Positions 22,150-33,900 are shown, counted from the stretch's first letter. The stretch: 64,000 bases of DNA from Protopterus annectens (GCF_019279795.1 NC_056747.1:1001732906-1001796905); one strand, 5' to 3'. Numbers and translations: made by a program. Notes: generated by a model from the sequence alone, not told the origin.

Positions 22150-23300
22150 ATTTATGATGTTCCAAAAATGTTGGGATTCCTGTGATGGCTTGTTTGGGAT
22201 TTTTGGAAGAAGTTTTTCTTGTCATTGGTGACCTGCTTTTCAGTGAGGTTATGGAGTTGTTTGTAGTTTTGGAGGTGAGTCTTGCATTTAAATTTTAACC
22301 ATTTTTTCCAAGCAATGTCTCAATTATGCATTAGAGAGCAAGTGGACTTTGATAGCCATGGTGCAGGTTGGGATTTTATTCTAATTTTTCTAGGGGGGAG
22401 CCAGAGAGTTGAGAATATTATCTAGGAATATAGTATTGAATTTGTGTACAGTTTTGTCAAGGGGTAAATGGAGAAGGAAAGCCCAATTTATGGAGAGTCT
22501 ATCATTGAATACCACAGGGTCAAAGTTAGAGAGAGTACAATAGGGTTAGTGTTGATATTTCCTGATAGGAATAATCTTTTGGAGATGAGTGTTAGAGAAG
22601 GAATTTTGGAGCATAAAGTTAGGTATTTGCTTCTGCTTTTTAGGGGGTGAGATGGGTATATGACAAGTTTGATTTTTAGAATGAGTGGATTAGTGTGGTT
22701 GAATAGAAAGGGAGTTATTTCAAAGGTGTGATGATGTAAGTCTGAAGGAGGATTAGTTAGGGTAGGGGAAAAGTTTTTGGGATATAGCGTATTATAATAA
22801 GAGAAGAAGTGTGAGAGTAGAAGAAGGAGAGAAGTAGAGGTGAAGATGAGTAGCATTCTGTGAGTGGATGAGCAAGTATTTTGAGATGGAGTTGAAGATA
22901 AGTGGAGTATGGGTGATAGGCTGAAAAGAAAGGTGGAAGTCAGTTATGAAGAATATTCTAGACTGGATAGAGGAGGGGGGTCTTTGGTGTTCTGGTTTAT
23001 GGTGAAGAATTGTTAAGTTCTACCAGTGAAGTGGGAAGGTAGTTAGGAAATGGATAAGTCTTGTTTATGAGTAGGTGTATGGGTGTTGAGAGATGTGAGA
23101 GGTATGACGTGATGAAGGGTGTGTGGCATAATAGATCAGTATGAGTAGATTGGGAGTGGGAAGATAGTGTGTAGAGAGATTTGATTGGAGGTTTCTCATA
23201 GGAAGAGGAGGTCTAGAGGGGTATATGTGTGGCTAAAGTATAAATTTAGAGTATTTGGGGGTGGGTTACAATGAGGTTAGGATAGGGAAGGATAGTGTGC
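22150..23300 (-). pseudogene. decayed LINE fragment (endonuclease-RT linker)
   Basis: On the minus strand between about 22480 and 22150, frames read NSLAPPRKIRIK, then PAPWLSKSTCSLM, then DIAWKKWLKFKC, then NYKQLHNL: the pattern of the region between endonuclease and RT in many LINEs (a conserved APxK segment, PW followed by a Lys-rich helix). The 22488-22856 frame may hold the end of the endonuclease. The RT itself is missing. The plus strand is strikingly G/A-rich for more than 1 kb, so the coding strand is C/T-rich. The clade is not assigned; it is not close to the CR1 copies here. Confidence 0.42.
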
Positions 23301-23689
23301 CCAAGCGTAACGATGGCAAACAGAATGGGTAGGCCCAGGTCATGATTGTGGCAGAGTGTAAAAAAAGAAACAATCAACCAGTGTGACTGTAGGTATTAGT
23401 TGGGTGATGCTATGGCTATCTTATTAATTTATCAGTGAAAGATCAGAGTATCACTGGAAAAGATATACTATAAATGAGTACAGGAAAAAATAAGCACCAG
23501 GGAGTGAAAGGAATGGTGGGTTAGATCAATAGGTATGAAGACATTACAGAAGAATAGAAACTGGGGAAGGGAAAACAGCAACAGAATAGGTTCAATGGTG
23601 TGCTGCAGCCTTGAGAGTCAGATTTATTACAGTATCAAGTCAGGCTATGACATACATAAGATCACAGCAGATTACTAAGATATCGACTC

Positions 23690-26400
23690 AGAGGTCATTT
23701 TAAGCCTAGCCATTTCAACCCAATGTAATACCTTAAAGGTCCTAGTCAATATACAAGACTGCATTTAGTGATAACTGCCTATGTCCAGGAGAGTTGTGGG
23801 CACTATCCCAGGTAAGAATTTATAGTGCCCCATCCACTCATCCAGGTTCCTCTTGAACAGTGTCATAGGGATGCACTGTTTCACTAGAATTGGTCGCCTT
23901 TTCCAAAGATGTGTCAGTCACTGGGAGATAAAGCTGTCCGAGCATGTCCTACTTAAGTTGCAGGACATATTTAAGTCCTTGGAATGGATAATCCTAGACC
24001 CATTTAATTTATGGATATGCAGTAAGTTCATTATGTTTGGGTCTTAGGTTGCTTTGTATGCCAGGCATGTCTCCCCTAAGACATCTGTGTAATACAGAGT
24101 ATAGTGACAGGGATTTTAGTCTGTCCGTGTAAGGCACATGCTGGAGGCCCTTGATCTTCTTTGTTAGAAACCTCTGAGGTCTCTCTAATTGCTGTAGGTA
24201 CTTAGTACGGTACATACCAAATGGGGCGTTATACTCAATTATGGACTGGATAACTGACAATTATGGGGGGGGTTATAACTTCTTTTGCTCTTGAGGCAAT
24301 GCCTTTACTAATCAAGTGAGCTACATGGAAAGCTTTCCTTACAATGGTAGACACTTGGTGGTTGAAGTTAAGGTCGTAGTCAACCTGTGATCCAAGGTCC
24401 CTTACGACTTGATGGGTACTTAGGGTATTGTTATTGATTTGATAGTGTGAAGGAACATTGTTTGTGCCAAAGGGAATGACGATGCATTTATTTGCATTCA
24501 GTTTGAGACCGTGACTAATAGGGTCTATAGTGAATCAGCGAATGCTTAAAAAAGCGAATGGTGATTCATCAACCCTATTTCAGTAAATGCTGAAAATCCC
24601 GAACACCCGGGACAGTGATGTTTTTCTCTTGGGAGTTTGCCATTTCCTCCATTGTGGTGTGATCTCAGAGTTGGTATATTTAAGTAGGGGGGATGTGTGG
24701 TGGGCACAGCCCCCCACATCAGAGTTACTGTTTTAAGTTTTTTTTTTTTTTTTTTTTTGTGGAGCAGCGATTTTTTTTCCCTGGGAAAAAAATTGCTGTT
24801 CCGAGTGTTCAGGATTTTTAGTGTTCGCTGAACTAGGGTCGATCAATCAGCGTTGGCTTTTTTAAGCATTTGCTGATTTAATATAGGCCCGACTAATACA
24901 CCAGTCACTGGTTTGTGTGAGACCATACTGGAGTATACTGATATCATTTGGGGATTCAATGACTGCACCAAGTTTGCAGTCATCTGCAAACCTGGTCAAC
25001 CACAACCCTTTAGTTTTGACTTGAACTTCTGAGAAGTATATACTAAGCAGTAGGGGGCCCAGCAATGATCCCTGTGGCACCCCACTGGTAACAGGTCTTC
25101 TGGTTCATGTGGAGTCACCAAGTTTGATAGTGTGTGTCTGGTTTCTGAGCCAGCTGGCAATCCATCTTACAACGAAAGGGTTTACATTCAGTTTGCTAAG
25201 TTTGTCAGTAATGCCTGAATGCAGGATTGTGTCAAAAGCCTTTGCCAAGGTGAGGTATGCTCTGTGCACAGATGTGCCCTCATCAATGGCCTTGGTCACA
25301 CTTTCAAAGAAATCCACCAGATTTAAGTGGCAGGATCTCCTCTTCATGAAGCTACATTGGGTAGGGTCCAGAGTTTGGAGGTCACCTATGTCTTTATTTA
25401 AGAGGTCCATAATGATATATTCCATGGCCTTGCAGATGAGGCTGGTCAGATTTATGGGTCTGTAATGCCCTGGGTCTATTGCTAGGCCACTTTTGTGGAG
25501 GGGAATAGCTGTAGTTGTTCCCCATTCTGCAGGAACACAGCCTGTGGTTAGGCTATGACTGAAATGGGCACTTAGTAGTGATGATAGTTCATCTTATATC
25601 CTGTTTAGAAGATAGCATGGGATGTTATCTAGACCCATAGAGGCCATGTTCTTTGCCTTGTACAGGGCTTTGAGGACCTGCTCTTCAGATATGTAAGATG
25701 GGGGGTGTTTGGGGGAGGGATTGCTGTAAGTTGGGGGGGATAAGGGAGTGAGATTTTTTCCAAACCTATCTCCTAGCAGGTTCACTATCTCTGTGGGGTC
25801 AGTGTGTGTGATACCACTGGTCACCAGTTCTGCACATTCTTGGGTCCTATCCGTTAGGTTACTTACACAGCTGTAAAAGGCCTTATGGTTATCCTTGGCG
25901 GTACTTGCTAGGTTTCTCAAAGGAACTCTTGGAGCATTTGAAAAGTTGTCTTATTTGCCTGTTAAGGCTGAGGAGGGTGCTTTCCCATTGCTGGGTCCTT
26001 GTCTTTGTCTCATTTTTTCTTGGACAGCAACTTTTTATTTTTATTGTAGAGTTTGTTGAGGCTGTAAGTCCACCATGGCTGCTTGAATTTACTTGGGGCT
26101 CTGACTTTGATTCTATTTGGTACAGCTGTGTTTATACACTTATGTAAGTGATTGTAAAGGGCTTTAGTGTAAGCTCTGGTGTAGTTGCCACTTTCAGCTT
26201 TGGGTAGGGCTTGGAATGCATTTATACCTTCACCTAGGAAGGTCTAGTTTGCCTTGGTGAAGTTTTTTAGTCTGATTTCACCCTTTGTGAGTTCCGGTGT
26301 AAGGTTGTGTCCTTTGCAATGCCTTATTAGTTGAGCTGATAAGTCACGTTTAGCTTTGGGCAGGGTAGAGGTGTGTTCTGTACTGCAGAGTTAGCTGGCA
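23690..26400 (-). pseudogene. CR1 LINE ORF2, minus-strand copy
   Basis: Minus-strand CR1 with a recognisable order. Linker near 26100-25600: KQPWWTYSLNKLYNKNKK, and further on DNHKAFYSCVSNLTDRTQE and ITHTDPTEIVNLLGDRF. RT at 25425-25105: CSFMKRRSC, AYLTLAKAFDTILHSGI. Next GSLLGPLLLSIYFSEV and FADDCKLGA (25080-24900). C-terminal part at 24260-24009: IEYNAPFGMYRTKYLQQLER. It is split by several stops and frameshifts and by a 370-bp MITE at 24521-24890. The 3' end, with a TGGCTAGGCTTAAAATG block, lies at about 23700. The endonuclease is missing or beyond recognition at the 26.4-kb end. Clearly related to LINE-1/LINE-2 but a different subfamily. Confidence 0.88.
24521..24890. mobile_element. hAT-like MITE, long TIRs, 8-bp target duplication
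   Basis: Flanked by an exact 8-bp direct repeat, GACTAATA (24513-24520 and 24891-24898). Its ends are inverted repeats of about 75 bp with roughly 80% identity, starting GGGTCTATAGTG on the left and GGGCCTATATTA on the reverse-complemented right. The interior has a G-rich hairpin module, a T-run of about 20 and a GAGCAGCGATTTTTTTTCC segment. An 8-bp target duplication is the hAT signature, but the termini are not a textbook hAT start, so the superfamily is an inference. It lies inside the RT of the minus-strand CR1, so it is younger than that LINE. Confidence 0.8.
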
Positions 26401-27762
26401 TGTACAGCCTAGAAAAAGGGAAGACAAAGAGGATGTTAGATAAAAGAAAGTCTTTAGGGGAGCTGAGAATTGATTGCAGGAGGAAGGAGTTAATGGTGTT
26501 GGTAGAGTAGGTATGCAATAAACAAAATGAAACAGTAATACAAAATGAAATTATTAGCAGCCTGACTGAGCAGAAGATGTCAAAGATACTGTCACCCTTA
26601 CGTTAAAAAACAAGCAAATTAAACAAGATTAATTAGGTTAAGCTAACCAGAGAAATCAGAATGGCTTGGTAATGACTGTAATAGTCCAACCATATCCTGT
26701 AATAGGACAGTAAGAAAGATGCATCGAGCTACTGAGCACTAGCCACTTAACACACCTTTACACAGTTGCAGTTCCATATTCTATAAGAGACATTCATGCA
26801 GGAGTTATTCAGAAACAAACAGTTATGACTACCTTTTCTTCCAGAGATGAAGTTAGAAATAATTTCATCAGCGCATCTTTTGTAAGCTGCTCTGGTACAG
26901 CCGTAGTAGTACAGCAGTATCCTGTAGTATCAGTACGGGAATGCGCTTGAGCTAGCGAGAGCTTAGCAACTTAAAAACCCCTTTTCACAGTTGCATTGTA
27001 TAACCTTATTAAATAACTGTGAGCAAAGGACGCTCAGAAAAAAAGAAACAAAAATTATCTAAATAGTACATTTTCTTCCACAAAATACAGCTAAAGACAG
27101 TTTCTTGTTATAAATTTATAAATGTACATGTTATAAATTTCTGTATGTATATATCCATGATATTCTATTTTTATGTGATCTCTTTTACCCTAAAATTGTA
27201 CTGTTAGACCCTGTTGTCTTAGTGTTCTTGTCATAACATTAGGTTTCTGTCAAACCCCTTCTTTATGAGCAAAGCAAAACCTGCAACTGTAAAATTGCAA
27301 GTCTCACAGTTTTGGAGAATAAAGAACAAAAATATGTACAGGAAATGAGGGAAGGGCGCAAGTCCCATTGCACAACCAATGTAGGCGCAAACCTCAATCC
27401 ACCCTCTAAACCTAAGAATGCCAACTCTATGACCACATTAGTTTGAAAAAGAGAGACATCTCCATAAACAATCGAATGCTGTCAGTGTAATTTTATGAAT
27501 TGCACTAACCAGCAGTGTTTCCTTATATAAAGCATCAATCGTCTTTACATTCATTAACACTATCTACTGACTGTAATCACTAAATGTACACAACACAGAA
27601 CAAAAATATCACAATGACAGACATTACAAAAATTAGCTAACTAAACTAGTGATCAGGATTCAACCTAAAAACACAGCAACTACATTCTGGCAACAAAATT
27701 AACTCTACCAAATGAATATTCTTATTTTTTTTTAATTAAATGGTGAATCACCAAAATAAATG
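26401..27762. other. no gene; weak ~250-bp direct duplication
   Basis: No recognisable protein. A weak direct similarity links about 26685-26825 and 26930-27050 (both have TATCCTGTA, GAGCTA, TTTACACAG or TTTTCACAG followed by TTGCA). The remainder is ordinary AT-rich sequence. Confidence 0.3.
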
Positions 27763-27956
<194 letters not shown>

Positions 27957-28183
27957 GCACACACACCTCAGACTATTACATGCTCTCTGTTTGTCTGCAT
28001 GGGTTGTGTCTTCCCAAAAACATGCTTTTTGATTTGTATACCACATTTTCAATATATTTATATATTGTATGCATGGGTTATGGGTGAAAAAAAAGATGTA
28101 TGGACCTTCACTCACTTGGTAAACAAATGTTTAAAAAAGGCCTATCTTAGTAATCAACCACCAAACGTCCTTGTAATAAAGAC

Positions 28184-28440
28184 CTAATGCCTTTTCCACG
28201 CATTCATGAGATCAGGTGCAGTTTTTGACCCTAATACCTCTTTAGAAAGTTTGTTCCATACTTTTGCCATCCTTTCTATGAAAGAGTACATTTTCTTCAT
28301 ATTGATCACAGCTGAAGTAGCCTTAACTATATGGGTTATATCCTGCCAAGGATATAATATCTGTCCAGTTTCCAAAGCTTCGGGCCACCTTTCATGTACC
28401 CAAACTGTCAGGCAACTTGAGCTGAGCTGACTAAAAGACA
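28184..28440 (-). pseudogene. LINE ORF2 C-terminal tail fragment
   Basis: The minus-strand frame ends with FIERMAKVWNKLSKEVLGSK, then APDLMNAWKRH. An aromatic-R/WN-LP-like pattern followed by a short helix with a terminal Lys/His is common at the C-terminus of LINE ORF2 proteins. Part of it (about 28287-28440) recurs at 39748-39895 in front of the second DIRS copy. This means it was either carried along with that DIRS element or both DIRS copies descend from one larger duplication. The element type is not certain. Confidence 0.45.
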
Positions 28441-28449
28441 AAGGGTTTC

Positions 28450-28725
28450 TGTCACATGATCTAATGGACAGACTGTCAAAAGTCATATGATCAAAAATTC
28501 AGTCTGTCAGTCCTTTCTGACTGAGATCGCATTACAGTAGGGATCAGGAAATTTGCCTTTTCCTCACTGTAGTGCAATCTTGGAATTAGTGGCATTTTTT
28601 CTGTTGTTGGATGGCGTTGTTTTCATTTGGATTTTTTATTTTTTTTTGATGGACTAATTGTTCAGTCATATGATTTCAATCATATGACTTTCCATTCAAT
28701 GGTTTGTCATAGATTCAAAGACAAT
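28450..28725. mobile_element. MITE-like insertion with CATATGA inverted ends
   Basis: The pair of DIRS-associated regions aligns on both sides of this interval (28440 and about 28726 versus adjacent positions near 39895-39915), which marks it as an insertion. Its ends contain AAGTCATATGAT and the inverted ATCATATGACTT. The interior shares TTGCC-TTTCCTC-CTGTAGTG-like words with the MITE at 24521. A target duplication was not seen. Confidence 0.45.
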
Positions 28726-29249
28726 TCTGGATGCAAAGCACTTCAGGGTATAACTGCTGCCAAAGAGTACACTCCTCTGAAGCTTTCAAGAATTGCCTTT
28801 TGGCTTGTGCTGTTCCTTTGCTGGGTAGATAGGTTCCATTAAAATGTTCTTTTTCATAATTTTGGTTATTATTTATGCTTTCCTCTTTAGCAAAGTTATT
28901 TTATTTAAAGTTAGGAATTTATGGTTTAACAGATTGTCATAAGACTATACAGAAGTGCTCTTTTTTGCTGTCAGTTTAAAAGTTGTTTAAAGTAAATAAA
29001 AAATTTTTTTTTTTTGCTGTGGAGAAATAATATTCATTTTACCTTGTGGGGCTGACAGAGTGTTTTAAAGTGCTTTGGAATGTTGTTGGTCTGGGGAAAA
29101 AAGTGGCATTTAAATACTTTTTTTTTTATCCTGGCATTTGCTATTTGTTCTCCCAAGGAAAGAGGCATCATTTTTAACTTGACCATAGAATAAACTGTTG
29201 GTCCTACAGGCAATCCTTCTTCCAGCCTCAAAATGAAAAAAAAAAAAAA

Positions 29250-30565
29250 AAAAAGCAACTAGTCTTTGCCACTCCAGCAGACTAGTAACTTGTCTCAGAC
29301 ACAGGTATGTGACTCTTCCATTTCCATTTGTTGTACCTCTGACAATTCAAATGTTACCCTAAATACCTTTGGTGTAGTACATACAGCCACTATGGACTGG
29401 GCAATAACTGCACCCTCTGTGGTTCCCAAGTTCCCTCAGTGGAGTAGGGAGAGCCAGTCTTGTCAAACTGAATGTTGTTCCCACCCCTAGGGAAGCTATT
29501 GTTGTTGCCACTGCCACTAATAGCACTGTTGGCCCCATTTTTCCTGTTAACAAGAAGCTGAGCATTAAGCATGTATCTACTCCCCCTCCTCAAATTTCCT
29601 TAGACAAAACTAGTTTACTGGCTCTGGCTCATGATTGGATTCCAGCTATTGAGCCTTCTTCTTCTTGTAGGGTAGTTCCTGATACAAGAAAGAGGGATAC
29701 TTCCTTTCCTGAAGAGATTCAACATTTTCAATCTGTTCAGGAGGATGAAAGGAGAGATACATGGTTTTCTCCTCATGTTTCTGATTCAGACTCAGAGGAG
29801 AGTTCAGTTTCTAATTCTCCCTTTAGGGATTTCCTTTTCTCTGAGACTTTTTTCAGAATGTGCCATAGCTTTAGTTAGTCCTTCTGCAACTAAACACTTA
29901 GTTAATTTGATTCTTACTATTTCTGATAATGGTAGGATGATTATTAATAAGTATAGGGGAAAGTGTATGCTTCTGCAACTTTGATTTTCAGAATTTTGAA
30001 CTAACTGCAAGGCTCAAATGTTATGGTTTGTCCTGATTAATTGTGAAAGTATAAGGATGCAGTTTCTTCTTGTGAGGAGAATCTGATTTAAGTAATTTAA
30101 TTTCTTCTATAGTTCAAGTCACTACTCATTGTATATAATGTCTGTATGACTCTGTTCATACTTCTTCAAGGGCTATGGCCAGTGGTAGTTTGCATGGCTG
30201 CATTCTCAAAACCTCCCAGATGAAGGTAAAAATGAGATTTTAAATTCTCGTTTGGATAAAGATTTAGTTTTTAGCCACTGCTGCAGAAGTGATCAAAAAG
30301 TGTAGTGAAAAGGGTAAGTTGATACAGGGAGTCTCTAATATTTTTAAGCCCCCCTTTTCCAAACTTTCCAAGGGATTCTCTAACTCCTCAACCATTTATT
30401 GTAAGAAACAAAATAATCAGCCTTTACAAAATGCAGGTAAACAGATGTTTATGACAAAGTGGCAAGTGGGCTCCAAGAAGAATTCTGTAAACTCCAAAAA
30501 CCAAGGACAGGCCAATAAACCAGAACAACTATTTAAGAAACTTTGTTCCCACCTCCCATCCTAAC
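29250..30565 (+). pseudogene. DIRS ORF1 (gag-like) remnants
   Basis: A weak, frame-broken ORF1. The clearest part is the 30289-30564 frame, a Lys/Asn/Gln-rich protein with KPPFSKLSKGFSN (in the order shown from about residue 21) and KKNSVNSKNQGQANKP near its end, in keeping with a nucleic-acid-binding gag-like C-terminus. The part at 29260-29630 is matched at 40430-40770 in copy 2, where both encode a short Ser/Thr/Pro-rich segment. No zinc knuckle is visible, which fits DIRS elements. Assignment rests on position directly upstream of the RT and on the copy-2 alignment. Confidence 0.5.
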
Positions 30566-30599
30566 ATTCCCATTTCTCTTCCAGAATTTCTGAATCTCC

Positions 30600-31480
30600 A
30601 CGTTTCTTTTTGGCTACAGATAGTTTCAGACAAATGGTTTCTAAAGATCATTCATCAAGGTTACAGATGGCAATGGGAGGAAATTCCTTCTTTCTTGGGG
30701 CTAACTCTTCATCCACAAGATCAGAATCTTTTCTTTCCACTTGTCCTTTATCATATGCTGTCCAAGGAGTGATAGAACTGGTTCCCCTTCCTGGATGGAA
30801 AAGGATTTTATTCAAGGATGTTTTTAGTGCCAATGAAAGAAAATGATTGGAAACCACTCCTGGGTCTTTCCTTCCTAAACTTCTTCATGATAGTCTCCAA
30901 ATTCTGTCATTTCAGAACCTGATACCTCTTCCTCCTCATTAAATTTTCTGGTAACACTAGATTTAAAAGATGCCTATCATCACATACCTATTCATCCAGA
31001 TCTCAGGCATGTCTGAAGATTCCATGCATCTGCATCACATTATCAGTTCTCTGCCTTATCCTTTGGATTATCCACTGTACCAAGAGTATTCAGAAAATGT
31101 CTGGCTCCAGTTATAGCTCATTACAGGCAACATTGTATCCACATTTTTCCGTATTTGGACAATGTGCATATCTTCCCAAAGTCTTTTTCAAAGTGTCAGG
31201 AATCCCTGTCTTTGGTGAGAGATTTCTAACACAAGCTGGGATTCCCAGTGAACATTCAACATTCTTTTTTGACTCCTTATCATCGGATTATGTTCTGGGA
31301 TGCCAACTACACATCATAGTTCAATGAGATTTTCTTCTACAGGAAAAAAAGAGATATATTTCTAGGATTTTCCATTCAGACTTTGGTCACATAGAGGGAA
31401 TACCTCATGATTTGGGCCGCATTGCTTCTGTGATTCTCATGATACCCCTGACAAGACTCCACATGACCACACAACAGAAG
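30600..31480 (+). pseudogene. DIRS reverse transcriptase
   Basis: RT motifs appear in more than one frame. Near 30800: GFYSRMFLVPMKEN, the fingers segment. At 30957-31020: LDLKDAYHHIPIHPDL, a highly characteristic DIRS/Ngaro palm motif. Near 31030-31100: FGLSTVPRVFRKCLAP. Near 31140: FPYLDNVHIF, where the usual YLDD has become YLDN, so a catalytic Asp is lost. The thumb continues through SDYVLGCQLHIIV to MIPLTRLHM near 31470, where it is broken by the inverted-duplication insertion and resumes at about 31705. Several frameshifts and a stop inside DLR make it inactive. Confidence 0.85.
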
Positions 31481-31759
31481 CAGGTGACCGCACAAACATA
31501 GTCAATGGTGCTGGGACCAAAGAGACTTCAGATACCACTGAGTCTTTCTCATGTAGAGTCTTGTGACAAGACTGGACTTACGAAACCAGCGGTACTATTA
31601 TTGAACACTGATGAAGGGACTTAATCCTGAAAGCTTTGTGATTTTGACTTTGTATTAAAAGCTGTATTTATCATACCTGTGGTTTTGTAAGTCCAATCTT
31701 TACACAAGACTCAACATGAAAAAGATCCAGTGGTATCTGAAGTCTTTTTGGTCCCAGCA
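31480..31759 (+). repeat. insertion with inverted duplication of DIRS target sequence
   Basis: 31509-31593 is an inverted copy of 31675-31759 (about 85% identity over 85 bp). The outer part of the right arm is DIRS coding sequence in normal orientation (QWYLKSFWSQHEHP); the left arm reverse-translates to the same protein segment (QWYLKSLWSQH) with different mutations. The loop (31594-31674) carries a hammerhead-like motif and a 3'-end-like AT-rich stretch. Normal-sense DIRS sequence ends near 31480 and resumes at about 31705, with a short overlap (AAGACTC-ACATGA on both sides). Confidence 0.6.
31608..31632 (+). ncRNA. hammerhead-ribozyme-like core (candidate)
   Basis: CTGATGA, then a short hairpin (AGGG or GGGA pairing with TCCT, loop of about five bases) and GAAA, followed by GC. 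The same arrangement is seen at 3584, 8950 and 32523. The stem is short, so the case rests on its similarity to the Penelope-linked motif. Confidence 0.35.
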
Positions 31760-31779
31760 TGAACACCCTTTGTCTTTTT

Positions 31780-32340
31780 AAATCCCAGTGCTGGGGTTCA
31801 TCAGAAGAGGAATCACTTGGTGGAGACAAAAGATATCCATAAATCCAGGGCATTCCTTCACCCTCAGTATTCAAAAGCAGTCAGTCATCATAGACTCCTC
31901 GGACTTTGCTTGGAGAGCATTTTCGGGAGAGGTAAAAGTGCAAGATGTGTGCAACACCCAGGACAGATGCAAGCACATAAATATAAAATAAATTCTTGCC
32001 CTGATCAAGGCATTTAACTAGAGTTGAACATCTTTGGTTTCCAAGACATCATTAGGTTGTTACAGACAATGCCATTGTCATGTAGTACATCAACAAGTAA
32101 GTGGAAACCAGGTTGTCCTTCCTTTGCAGGCTAGCCATTTTAGCTTGGAATATAGCTTCACAGCACAATCTCACTCTACAGGCATCCTACATTCTGTCAG
32201 ATTAAAATTGTGCAGCAGACAATCTGAGTAGGACACAGGCTGACCCCCATGAATGGAAACAAGATCGGGGGGGTCTTCCAAGATTTCATTCATCTGTAGG
32301 GAGTTCCTCAAATAGACGTCTTTGCCTCCTCTCTGAACAA
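31780..32340 (+). pseudogene. DIRS RNase H domain, copy 1
   Basis: Reads LGFIRRGITWWRQKISINPG, then the first RNase H strand IIDSSDFAWRAFSGE (where the family usually has a DAS..GWGA segment). A second block at about 32050-32240 includes DNAIVM, a YINKQ-like segment, LAILAWNIAS and, after a stop, ADNLSRTQADPHEW-like residues, all spread over shifted frames. These match the order of DIRS RNase H and its C-terminal tail; copy 2 has the same blocks at 40830-41210. Disabled by frameshifts. The element is cut at about 32384. Confidence 0.75.
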
Positions 32341-32384
32341 TCATTTATCAAGATTCTGCTCTAGGACTCCATGCAAGAAGTAAA

Positions 32385-33010
32385 ATATATCAAAAAAGAA
32401 GCCAAATGGCTCAAAACATGTAAACAAATAATAAAAGTAAAAAAGTGAGTCACCTAGGTGGTATTTGCATGAAATACATTTGTTTAACATTAAATACTGT
32501 TGAAGTAAAACCAACTAAGTGCTTTCACCAAGAAACATGAATTGGCTTCATCAGAGTCATTCAATTATGATGTAACTTCCTTTATATACTCTAATTACTT
32601 AAGCAATTATTCATGATTTTGTTTGCATCTATGAAATTATCCTGACTAAACTTAAAAGCATACTTCCCCTGAGTAAGTAATATACAAAGCAACATGCTGC
32701 CCACAATAGTCAATACATTCAAGATAAAAATATTAGTATTGGTACTAATAATGAAAACATTGTTAAAACAATAGATGGGGATGATGAATTCGAATTAGAA
32801 GCCCGAGAAACTAAATGGCAACTGAGATTAAATGCTTGTTGCAAGCCAGGTTTAAATGATTATTGTTCAATAGCTCCCTTTTTGAAGCAAAGGGCAGCAG
32901 AGGTTTAATTTTAAGTGCACTGTGAAAACACTTATCTGACTGCAACTAACAGACCAATTATGTTCTGTACTTTTAAGTCTATTTTTTAACAAATGTTTTA
33001 TATGTTTATG
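32385..33010 (+). mobile_element. Penelope-like fragment with inverted 5' piece
   Basis: On the plus strand, 32790-32905 encodes ETKWQLRLNACCKPGLNDYC, which aligns with the C-terminus of the Penelope protein at 9495 (EIRWQFRLRSNIRPGLNEY), and ends at a stop near 32909. About 240 bp upstream, a hammerhead-like motif lies on the opposite strand (32523-32554), so the fragment appears to combine inverted pieces. Complex and inverted ends are known for Penelope-like insertions. It terminates DIRS copy 1 at 32384. Confidence 0.65.
32523..32554 (-). ncRNA. hammerhead-ribozyme-like core (candidate)
   Basis: Minus strand: CTGATGA, one A, then a five-pair stem (GCCAA with TTGGT, one G-U pair, ten-base loop) and GAAA. 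It has the same layout and the same extra A as the motif at 8950-8978. Confidence 0.4.
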
Positions 33011-33900
33011 TTCATTAGTAGTACCAATAACCATTGTCCTGATTGTGGATGACAGTGCTCATCAGGTTCAACACATGGGATGCCTGATCAGGATGCATGC
33101 ACACAGTCTTATAGTTCTACCCCTTCCCTGCTATGGACCACACTGAGTCCTGATACCACAAGCCATCACATTGCATACCACCTATTCAATTATTGTAGCA
33201 GCTTGACCCCACTACTGGAGGAGGTAATACATGACTCTTCACATGCTTCTTGAGTACTTGGCTAATGTGTTCACTGACCTTAGCTGGAGCCCTATATTAT
33301 AGTGCTACATTCACCTGTGACTGTGCCCCCTTCCTGTGCAAATGATAATGGCTGTGCCCCACCCATCTCCTGCTGTCTGTGGGTATGGTGATGTGTGATG
33401 CCTAATATGGCCAGTCCATGCACTACCTGCATAGCCTGGCATAATTTTAGTCTATGTTGCCAGTGTCATGGTGCATAGTTGAGGACCTGAAGCCATACCT
33501 TTGCCAATGCTGTAATATATTGTGCTGACCTCTATGTCAGCTGTGCTAATACTGCTGCATGTTCCTCTCCTGACTCTACATCTTTACCTCTACTGCTGCT
33601 ACAACTGTTATGGAAGGTCCTACTGTGATGTTCACTGCATTGTCCATTTGTTTGTTCAATGCCATGTTATCTGACATGGTGCACACAACAAATGTCTTGC
33701 TGCACAAGTCTGGACTGGACTACAGTGCCCTTCCTGAGGTATTTTGAGATCAGAATTATCCTTTCAGTAGTTTGAGTATACACTTGAATATGTTTTTCAC
33801 TTCTTTATGACCTGTGTTATATGCCATTTCCTGCAGGGTCTGGGGGGTTGCATAGTGGGGGTCATCAATCATGGCTGAAAAACATATCTAGCATCACCTG
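33011..33900. other. no gene recognised
   Basis: Fairly GC-balanced sequence with no long frame. It lies next to the Harbinger remnant and may be part of that element, but nothing specific is visible. Confidence 0.3.

Larger units (their letters stand above)
28726..32384 (+). mobile_element. DIRS-type retrotransposon, copy 1 (3'-truncated)
   Basis: Contains a gag-like region, an RT and an RNase H of DIRS type. It lacks the tyrosine recombinase, because homology ends at about 32384 where a Penelope-like fragment begins. Copy 2 (39745-42400) overlaps its 5' part and its RNase H. An insertion with inverted duplication sits at about 31480-31704. Confidence 0.85.
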
